The translations under genes were made by a program, and so were the position numbers. From an uncultured Verrucomicrobiota bacterium (GTDB lineage Bacteria > Verrucomicrobiota > Kiritimatiellia > CAIVKH01), in assembly GCA_937894535.1 (NCBI GenBank), contig CALBHI010000461.1, positions 1 to 12,146 of the forward strand: a DNA stretch of 12,146 nucleotides, read 5' to 3'. Shown here one piece after another: positions 1-4,849 of the stretch; within the stretch, counting starts at the first letter, position 1; the number at the start of each line of letters is the position of its first letter. The notes under the pieces were generated by a model that had not been told where the DNA came from, made no database searches, and saw only the letters and a list, made by a program, of their open reading frames with translations.

Positions 1-113
1 CGAATACAGATAAATACTACATTTACCAAGGCCACTTCTTGTTATCATATTCCGCCGAAAGAGCCACAATAAATGCCAATATTATTATAAAACCTATCTA
101 TAGATTTATTAGG

Positions 114-119
114 TATAAT
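114..119 (+). promoter_or_regulatory. possible -10 element upstream of the GIY-YIG gene
   Basis: A perfect TATAAT hexamer ends 6 bases before the ATG at 126. A transcript starting the usual 6-7 bases downstream would begin at or beside that ATG, making a leaderless mRNA. No convincing -35 hexamer is visible 16-18 bases upstream, and the region is so AT-rich that a chance match is quite possible. Confidence 0.3.
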
Positions 120-125
120 TTTTTT

Positions 126-728
126 ATGCAGACAGGACATATTTATTTTTTGCTAAACCCATCAATGCCGGGCTTGTTGAAGATTGGCTACACAACGACT
201 TCGCTTCAACAACGACTATCAGAACTTGAGGGTACAGGCGTACCAGAACCATTTATAATTGGCGCATCATATTACGTCAGCAATGTAAAGGCCTGCGAAC
301 AAGAGTTGCATAAATTATTCGAAAAATATCGCAAATCTCAGCATCGTGAATTTTTTCGCATCTCGCTCTCAGATGCCATTTCAAAGGCGATGCCGCTTGT
401 ATTAAGCAAAGTTGAAAACGAAGCAATGGAACCATCAGCCACCGATCATGGCGCTTTCGCTTTGACTTTTGATGAAACCGAGATATTAGTCACTCTCGTT
501 CACGACAAATTCGCGCGTGCATTGGCCGCGGATGATCTGGCACGGGAGACAGGATTACATGTTCAGAAAACACTACTAAACTGTGCAAAATTGATGAATT
601 TCGGACTAATTCGCTCCTCCCGTGATCGACATTCTTTCGGTGAGAAGTTTGAACTTACTCATAAAGGCCGGCAATATTGCTTTGATGCAGAAATTGTCAT
701 TCCGGAAATTCTTGAAGATGAAAAATGA
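126..728 (+). CDS. GIY-YIG nuclease (T5orf172/Mug113-type) with C-terminal winged-helix-like region
   Basis: This encodes 200 aa. Residues 5-80 show the T5orf172/Mug113 form of the GIY-YIG fold: HIYFLLNPSMPG then LLKIGYTT (residues 17-24) for the GIY/YIG strands, an Arg at 30 (QQRL), Glu58 followed by LH (residues 61-62), and REFF at 74-77. These match the family's nuclease core, so DNA cleavage or nicking is plausible but unproven. Residues about 110-190 (FDETEILVTL, then LAADDLARETGL, then a wing and FELTHKGRQY) look like a winged helix that could bind DNA. An in-frame TTG at 39 would add 29 residues, but the domain begins right after the ATG at 126, so I chose that start; no good ribosome site precedes either. 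The gene overlaps the next one by 11 bases and is AT-rich, unlike the right side of the window. It is probably accessory DNA. Confidence 0.8.
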   Translation: MQTGHIYFLLNPSMPGLLKIGYTTTSLQQRLSELEGTGVPEPFIIGASYYVSNVKACEQELHKLFEKYRKSQHREFFRISLSDAISKAMPLVLSKVENEAMEPSATDHGAFALTFDETEILVTLVHDKFARALAADDLARETGLHVQKTLLNCAKLMNFGLIRSSRDRHSFGEKFELTHKGRQYCFDAEIVIPEILEDEK

Positions 729-1425
729 TGATGCCGAGCTAGTTCTTGATTGGTTTGGAGATCTGGAGCATCGTTTGGTCATTTTTTTAAAAACAGTCAA
801 TTACAATAATCAGAACCGGAACAGCGTATTTCCCATACTTGCAAATCTAATTGTTGATGCGGGAAGCATCATTGATACAATTTTCAGAGAAGAACTTGCA
901 TTACATTCGTCGAAGAGATCGGCGCTTACGATCAAACATTACCGCGAATACTTTGAACCACGCCTTAAATTGTCAGCGGGACGAGTTTTTCTCTATCAAT
1001 ATCCACCGCAATTTATCGAACCCTTTGCATCATGGGCAAGTGGAAACGCTCACAGCTTGGGCTGGTGGACAGACTACAATGAATTAAAACATAATAGAAT
1101 CGCAGAGTATCACCGGGCAACGCTAAAAAATGCTGTCACAACACTTGCTGCATTGTTCCAAGTAATTGCAGCAATTAATACATTTTTTGAAACATTACTG
1201 CGTAGAGACATGGTAGACACCAACGGACTTGGTATAAGTGGTCCGAAACTGGGACTAATTGAATGGGTTGATGACGGAAAATCCCTGGATACGATACTTA
1301 TTGAGTCCAATTTATTCGCCTATCCTCGCGGCCGCAATCGCTTCCCAATTGAATTGGACAAACTAAAACCCGCGCAATTTGGCAGGCGTCGATTGGTCAG
1401 ATTTATGGGGCGAGAGTACAATTAA
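718..1425 (+). CDS. uncharacterised helical protein with YNxxKHxR motif, possibly HEPN-like
   Basis: This encodes 235 aa, starting at the ATG at 718 inside the end of the GIY-YIG gene (11-base overlap), so the two are probably translated together. I do not recognise a named family. The protein appears mostly helical and soluble: no signal peptide, no clear membrane segment. Residues 38-57 form a helix with a conserved-looking DAGSIIDTIF stretch. Residues 116-133 (GWW, then YNELKHNR at 120-127, then IAEYHR) are the most distinctive part, followed by a helix rich in Ala and Leu (134-155). Arg127 and His132 make an R-x4-H pair of the kind found in HEPN ribonucleases, although the polar residue normally just after the Arg is Ile here. 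RNase activity is therefore a guess. A longer in-frame reading from 622 exists but lies inside the upstream gene. Base composition is low-GC like its partner. Confidence 0.75.
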   Translation: MKNDDAELVLDWFGDLEHRLVIFLKTVNYNNQNRNSVFPILANLIVDAGSIIDTIFREELALHSSKRSALTIKHYREYFEPRLKLSAGRVFLYQYPPQFIEPFASWASGNAHSLGWWTDYNELKHNRIAEYHRATLKNAVTTLAALFQVIAAINTFFETLLRRDMVDTNGLGISGPKLGLIEWVDDGKSLDTILIESNLFAYPRGRNRFPIELDKLKPAQFGRRRLVRFMGREYN

Positions 1426-1445
1426 ATGAGTGCCTCGACGGTCAC

Positions 1446-1466
1446 CTTCGGCAAGTATCGCCGAAG
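1446..1466 (+). terminator. hairpin downstream of the GIY-YIG/helical-protein pair
   Basis: CTTCGGC (1446-1452) and GCCGAAG (1460-1466) form a perfect 7-bp stem with a 7-base loop, 20 bases after the TAA at 1425. No T-run follows, so it may be a weak terminator or an mRNA-stabilising hairpin rather than a classical intrinsic terminator. Confidence 0.35.
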
Positions 1467-1566
1467 CAATGAGATGCTCCGAAACAAACACCAATCCGTG
1501 TGCTATGGTCGGGCGAGCGGATGGTGCCTTCACGTAGCCGTTCACGCTTGACGACCATGCGGCATC

Positions 1567-1573
1567 GGGGGAG
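1567..1573 (+). promoter_or_regulatory. ribosome binding site of the zinc-ribbon gene
   Basis: GGGGGAG lies 9 bases before the ATG at 1583 and supports that start. Confidence 0.5.
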
Positions 1574-1582
1574 CGTGGCGAC

Positions 1583-1882
1583 ATGGGTCATCGATTTCAA
1601 TTTACCTGCTCGGGGTGTGGCTTGTCCGCCATGGTCAGCGGCGGGCCGGACGGCGGGTTCTGTAGCGTGACGGACACCTATTACTGCCGAACGTGCGGCA
1701 TGTTGCAGGATGTGGTGACCTGCTGGCACCCGGAGGATTATTCCGGCAACGATTCCACACCGATACCCGCCTGTGACCGTTGTGGCAGCCTTGATCTTTT
1801 CACCTGGCAAGAGGGATCCCCATGCCCCGCATGCAAGGGGATCGTGGTGAAAAACGAAGCGGATGGACTGTTGTGGGATTAA
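1583..1882 (+). CDS. small zinc-ribbon protein with four CxxC motifs
   Basis: This encodes 99 aa with four CxxC pairs: Cys9/12, Cys35/38, Cys64/67 and Cys81/84. Single Cys27 and Cys47 and His49 lie between them. The spacing suggests two zinc ribbons, one from pairs 1 and 2 and one from pairs 3 and 4 (CDRCGS, then CPACKG, like a rubredoxin-type knuckle). There is no signal peptide or membrane helix, so it should be cytoplasmic. Function is not recognisable; such proteins may bind nucleic acid or another protein. It has a good ribosome site, and 157 bases separate it from the AT-rich pair upstream, so it is probably a separate transcript. A roughly 500-base stretch without genes follows. Confidence 0.75.
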   Translation: MGHRFQFTCSGCGLSAMVSGGPDGGFCSVTDTYYCRTCGMLQDVVTCWHPEDYSGNDSTPIPACDRCGSLDLFTWQEGSPCPACKGIVVKNEADGLLWD

Positions 1883-1973
1883 AGCGGCTTATGCATGCGT
1901 CCGTGGTATTCGCTTTAGTATGCCGTAGATGCACGCGGCGTTCGGCGAAGCGAAGGTTTTCCCCAGCAGCTTG

Positions 1974-2015
1974 GCCTGTCCGGCCAGGAGGGCAAGCCGC
2001 TGCACCCGATGCAGC
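1974..2015 (+). repeat. imperfect direct repeat, copy 1
   Basis: This shares about 32 of 41 aligned positions with 2089-2129, including the blocks CCGGCCA and CACCCGATG. Its right end is also a small hairpin: GCTGCA (1999-2004) and TGCAGC (2010-2015) around a 5-base loop. Confidence 0.45.
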
Positions 2016-2019
2016 CCCC

Positions 2020-2048
2020 CATCCGTGGGACGCCGTTGGCATCCGTGG
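2020..2048 (+). repeat. CATCCGTGG short tandem-like repeat
   Basis: CATCCGTGG occurs at 2020-2028 and again at 2040-2048, with a one-base variant CGTCCGTGG at 1898-1906. On the other strand this reads CCACGGATG. Confidence 0.45.
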
Positions 2049-2069
2049 TCCTTTTTCGGCGACATGGGG

Positions 2070-2122
2070 CGGGTCGCCAACGCGTCGAGCCTGCCCGGCC
2101 AAGGGGCGACGCGTTCCACCCG
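2070..2122 (+). repeat. strong stem-loop
   Basis: AACGCGTCG (2079-2087) is perfectly complementary to CGACGCGTT (2107-2115), a 9-bp stem around a 19-base loop. After a 4/2 internal loop, CGGGT (2070-2074) pairs with ACCCG (2118-2122). It could be a structured RNA, a repeat end or a protein-binding palindrome. No T-run follows, so it is not an obvious terminator. Confidence 0.45.
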
Positions 2123-2129
2123 ATGAGGC
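2089..2129 (+). repeat. imperfect direct repeat, copy 2
   Basis: This is the partner of the copy at 1974-2015, offset by 115 bases. It overlaps the loop and right arm of the stem-loop at 2070-2122. Confidence 0.45.
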
Positions 2130-2350
2130 ATGCCCGACGCGCCGGGAACACGCTACGCCCACGCAAATCGCCAAGATGTTCACCCGCGCGAAGGTCGAAA
2201 GGTGGAAGAGCTGCTAAACACCCTAGCGACGCTCGGTCAGGCGCGGGAGGTGGGTGGGAGGTATGGGGGATGAGGGAAGACGGAAACGGGATCCTTGTCG
2301 ATGAGTACACACAAGGACTACGTTACGGTTTCGAGGGACACCCTGATTCG

Positions 2351-2375
2351 GCGGGAAAGAAAGCAGAAGACGGAA
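2351..2375 (+). repeat. left arm of inverted repeat flanking the four-helix-bundle gene
   Basis: GAAGACGGAA (2366-2375) is perfectly complementary to TTCCGTCTTC at 2857-2866. Further out, GCGGGAAA (2351-2358) can pair with TTTTCCGC (2869-2876) with one G-T wobble. The arm ends 5 bases before the start codon and also includes the gene's purine-rich ribosome-binding region. Confidence 0.5.
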
Positions 2376-2380
2376 GAGAT

Positions 2381-2854
2381 ATGAAACAATTTGAAGATTT
2401 ACCGGTGTGGCAGGCCGGGCGGGTTCTGGTGAAGAAGATCTATGCGGTGGCGCGGACGCGGCCGTTTGCCGAGGATGCCGGGTTACGTGATCAGATCCAG
2501 CGCGCGGCGGTGTCGATTACTTCCAACATCGCCGAGGGCCATGAGCGGGGCTCCACGGCCGACCTGATCCAGTTCCTGTTTTATGCCAAGGGCAGCGCGG
2601 GCGAGGTGCGCTCGCAGTTGTACAACGCCGAAGATGCCGGTTACCTTTCGGCGGAAAAGGCGCAGCTCTTGCGCGAGGAAACGCTTGCCATCAGCCGACA
2701 GATCTCGGCCTGGATCCAATCGATGCAGACGCCGGGATTCAAGGGCGGTCCGAAATTCCACAAGGAGCCCGACACCTCCTGGGAGCGCTTTGCCGCGAAG
2801 GCCGGACTGGAACGGCAGCCGGATGGACGTTACAAAAAGGTCCTGGAAGCCTGA
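2381..2854 (+). CDS. four-helix-bundle protein, 23S rRNA intervening-sequence family
   Basis: This encodes 157 aa. Residues 1-115 carry the signature of the four-helix-bundle/IVP family (TIGR02436, S23 ribosomal-like): FEDLPVWQAG at 4-13, LRDQIQRAAVSI then SNIAEGHERG (residues 35-57), and FLFYAKGSAGEVRSQLYNAE (65-84) before a GYL at 87-89. Family members are encoded inside 23S rRNA intervening sequences in some bacteria and also stand alone, as here; the diversity-generating-retroelement protein Avd has the same fold. The biochemical role is unknown, with RNA or nucleic-acid binding proposed. The last 40 or so residues (TPGFKGGPKF, then a basic tail ending KKVLEA) go beyond the usual family length of roughly 115-130 aa. 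Start chosen at the ATG at 2381 after GGAAG, because the family signature begins there; upstream in-frame sequence is not protein-like. The gene is convergent with the outer-membrane protein gene. Confidence 0.85.
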   Translation: MKQFEDLPVWQAGRVLVKKIYAVARTRPFAEDAGLRDQIQRAAVSITSNIAEGHERGSTADLIQFLFYAKGSAGEVRSQLYNAEDAGYLSAEKAQLLREETLAISRQISAWIQSMQTPGFKGGPKFHKEPDTSWERFAAKAGLERQPDGRYKKVLEA

Positions 2855-2856
2855 TG

Positions 2857-2876
2857 TTCCGTCTTCCGTTTTCCGC
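2857..2876 (+). repeat. right arm of inverted repeat flanking the four-helix-bundle gene
   Basis: This begins 3 bases after the stop codon (TGA, 2852-2854). TTCCGTCTTC and TTTTCCGC pair with the left arm at 2351-2375, so a transcript could close a stem around the whole gene. The 11-mer GGAAGACGGAA, read here on the minus strand, also occurs at 2275-2285. Confidence 0.5.
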
Positions 2877-2929
2877 AGGCAGGTAGTGGTCGAACGCCAA
2901 ATACCTCACACCGAGATCCGCGTTGGTCG

Positions 2930-3445
2930 CTACCAGCCGATCAACAAACCGGCTTGGGCGCCGAAGCCGCTGAGGTCGATGCCGTCGGGTTCGACGTTGC
3001 GGTACATGCCTTCGACGAAGAGTTTGGTCACGGTTTCGCCGTAGCTGGCCCCCGAGCGGGAGAGGATCCACTCGAACCCGAGCGAGGTGTTGAAGCCCCA
3101 CTCGTCGTCAACGTCCGGTTCGCCGTCCATGAAGTAGTACCCGAGGCCGACGCCGACATACGGCTCGATCGGACCGGCGGCGGGCAGGGCGAAGCTGAGT
3201 CCGAATTCGAGGGGCTGCACATCGAGGTCCTGGTCGCCCTCCCCGAGGTTGTTGACCACGGAGTAACGGAGGTCGAGTTGCACGCGGTCGACCATCTCAA
3301 TGCCGATTTTCACGCCGCCGCCAAACCCGTTGTCGCCGTCGGAGGGAGCCCAATAGGATCCGAACACGCCCCACTCGTTGTCGGCCCGCACGGCCAGGCC
3401 CGACACCAGCAACACCACCAGAACGCCCGCGAATACTTTTTTCAT
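2930..3445 (-). CDS. small outer-membrane beta-barrel protein
   Basis: This encodes 171 aa with a clear Sec signal peptide: MKK, a hydrophobic core at about 4-18, and likely cleavage after residue 21 (AVRA then DNEW). The mature part alternates short amphipathic strands with Gly- and Asp-rich turns: FGGGVKIGIE, VQLDLRYSVV, LEFGLSFALP, EPYVGVGLGYYF, FNTSLGFEWI, TKLFVEGMYR, and a final GFGAQAGLLIGW. It ends in an aromatic residue (Trp) as outer-membrane barrels usually do. About eight strands fit an OmpA/OmpX/OMP_b-brl-type barrel, and several turns are acidic. Substrate or partner cannot be told. GAGGAG at 3452-3457 sits 6 bases before the ATG. It lies 66 bases downstream of the urate-hydroxylase-like gene on the same strand and could be read through from it. 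Confidence 0.8.
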   Translation of the reverse strand: MKKVFAGVLVVLLVSGLAVRADNEWGVFGSYWAPSDGDNGFGGGVKIGIEMVDRVQLDLRYSVVNNLGEGDQDLDVQPLEFGLSFALPAAGPIEPYVGVGLGYYFMDGEPDVDDEWGFNTSLGFEWILSRSGASYGETVTKLFVEGMYRNVEPDGIDLSGFGAQAGLLIGW

Positions 3446-3511
3446 CGTTGTCTCCTCACGGCCGCACGTACGGCGCAGCCTTGTTGTAATCAGACGCCGC
3501 GCCCGCGGCCT

Positions 3512-4714
3512 TTATTCAAGCTTCGCGCCCTGCTTGACCCAGCGGCCGAGGGCCTGCCGGTCTTCCTCGCTCATTTCCTTCATGCCGGCAAAGGGCATGG
3601 TGCGGGTCTCGACCGCACGCACGTAGATCCGTTCGGCGTACTTGCGGATCTCCTCGGGCAAATCAAAGTGGACACCGCCGGTGGCCAGCGACAACACCTT
3701 GTCGGTCGGCCACGCCGAGTGGCAGGCGAGGCAGTTGTTGTTGATGATCACGCGGGCTTCGGCAAACGAGACCGGGATGCCGAGGTCCTCGCCGCCCTCC
3801 GCGGCGACGGCCTGGGCCGGCGGACGCAGCAGCACCGCGAGCACCACCGCGGCGGTGGCGAGGGTACCGCCGATGCCGGCCAGCCACGGCTTGAAATAAA
3901 ACCGGATGTTCATGAAGTGCCGCACCAGCGCGCCGGCGATCATGATGACGATCAGGACCAGCCAGTTGTATTCGTGACCGAACAGGCCGGCGAAGTGGTT
4001 GCTGATCATCGTGAAAATCATCGGGAAGGTCAGGTAGTTGTTGTGGATCGAACGGGTTTTCGCCCGGACCGACATCTCCTTGTTGTAACCGCCGCCGGCC
4101 TCGATCTGGCCGATCAGCTTTTTCTGCGACGGGGTGATGTGCAGGAAGACGTTGCCGGCCATGCAGGTGCCGAGCATCGCCCCGACGTGCAGGTAGGCGG
4201 AGCGGCCGTTGAAGACCTGGTGGATGCCGTAGATGGCGAGGAACAACACGCCCAGCGAAAGCGCCCCGAACAGGGTGCTGTTCCGCTTGGCCACCGGCAG
4301 CCGCCAGACGAGGTCGTAGAGGGCGAAGCCGCCGAAGACGAAGGCGAGACCGAGCCACAGGGCCTGGTGATCGGCCCAGCCGCTGCCGGCCGGCAGCAGG
4401 AAGGAACCACCATCGGCGTAGTAGACGGCGACGAGCAGGATGAAGCCGGTGACCCAGGTCGTGTAGGCCTGCCACTTGAACCAGTGGAGGACGGGCGGGA
4501 CCTGGTCGGAGGTGTATTTCTCGACGAAGTAGAAGCCTCCGCCGTGCAGCAGCCAGGTCTTGCCGATCTGGTTGGACCCCTTGTCCTCCGGCGGGATCAG
4601 GCTACGGTCCAGCCAGTTGAACAACATCGAATTGCCAACCCACATGATCCCCGCGATCACGTGGATCCAGCGCCCCAGGATATTCAGCCATTCGGCCAAC
4701 GCCGCATCCAGCAT
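3512..4714 (-). CDS. puuD: PuuD-like membrane urate hydroxylase with C-terminal cytochrome c domain
   Basis: This encodes 400 aa. The N-terminal part is the Urate_ox_N (PF06181) membrane domain with about eight hydrophobic segments (roughly 11-30, 81-100, 118-138, 148-168, 174-193, 226-247, 250-270, 278-298). It includes the family-like stretches WIHVIAGIMWVGNSM, WLLHGGGFYFVEKY and MSVRAKTRSIHNNYLTFPM. After it comes a class I cytochrome c domain: CLACH at 328-332 for covalent haem, and Met378 in TMPFAGM as the likely axial ligand. In characterised bacterial PuuD, urate is oxidised to 5-hydroxyisourate with electrons passed to the cytochrome. Here the family is clear but the substrate is inferred, because no purine or allantoin genes are in the window. 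The in-frame ATG at 4747 would add 11 basic residues; the ATG at 4714 has a good ribosome site, so I chose it. Confidence 0.85.
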   Translation of the reverse strand: MLDAALAEWLNILGRWIHVIAGIMWVGNSMLFNWLDRSLIPPEDKGSNQIGKTWLLHGGGFYFVEKYTSDQVPPVLHWFKWQAYTTWVTGFILLVAVYYADGGSFLLPAGSGWADHQALWLGLAFVFGGFALYDLVWRLPVAKRNSTLFGALSLGVLFLAIYGIHQVFNGRSAYLHVGAMLGTCMAGNVFLHITPSQKKLIGQIEAGGGYNKEMSVRAKTRSIHNNYLTFPMIFTMISNHFAGLFGHEYNWLVLIVIMIAGALVRHFMNIRFYFKPWLAGIGGTLATAAVVLAVLLRPPAQAVAAEGGEDLGIPVSFAEARVIINNNCLACHSAWPTDKVLSLATGGVHFDLPEEIRKYAERIYVRAVETRTMPFAGMKEMSEEDRQALGRWVKQGAKLE

Positions 4715-4721
4715 AGGTTTT

Positions 4722-4728
4722 TCCCTTC
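4722..4728 (-). promoter_or_regulatory. ribosome binding site deciding the PuuD-like start
   Basis: On the minus strand GAAGGGA sits 7 bases before the ATG at 4714. The alternative ATG at 4747 has no comparable site. Confidence 0.55.
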
Positions 4729-4826
4729 GCCGCACAACGCGGCCCAACCCAACACGTTACCGGTACCACCATGCCACAGGAAAGAAAAATGTCCAGTGGT
4801 GCGCCGTGCGAAGCGTCCGCGGTAGA

Positions 4827-4843
4827 GCCGGGTTTATCCCGGC
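4827..4843 (-). terminator. palindrome downstream of the RND permease gene
   Basis: GCCGGG (4827-4832) and CCCGGC (4838-4843) form a 6-bp stem with a 5-base AT loop, 7 bases past the permease stop. GTAG and CTAC flank it roughly symmetrically. There is no T-run on either strand, so it may be a REP-like intergenic palindrome or a weak terminator. Confidence 0.35.
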
Positions 4844-4849
4844 CAGGAC

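Larger units (their letters stand above)
1883..2350. other. gene-free, repeat-rich intergenic stretch
   Basis: No open frame here has a plausible start, ribosome site and protein-like composition. The open frames that cross it are Arg/Pro-rich and look like GC-rich noise. It holds short repeated motifs, an imperfect direct repeat of about 42 bases and a strong stem-loop, listed separately. Near 2293-2316, CCTTGT and ACAAGG form another small inverted repeat. GGAAGACGGAA at 2275-2285 recurs on the opposite strand after the four-helix-bundle gene. The stretch may be a decayed mobile or IVS-like element. Confidence 0.5.

Noticed and set aside
1426..1551. 41-codon open frame starting directly after the stop at 1425
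   Set aside because: No ribosome site, no recognisable features, and it runs through the hairpin at 1446-1466; likely chance.
1883..2350. CRISPR array
   Set aside because: Repeats are few, imperfect and irregularly spaced, with no cas genes.
2009..2380. N-terminal extension of the four-helix-bundle frame, and the overlapping 1822-2217 frame
   Set aside because: Arg/Pro-rich sequence crossing repeats and the stem-loop; the family signature starts at the ATG at 2381.
2954..4825. 623-aa open frame on the + strand over the outer-membrane protein and PuuD-like genes
   Set aside because: Same mirror-frame artefact; the minus strand encodes recognisable proteins with ribosome sites.
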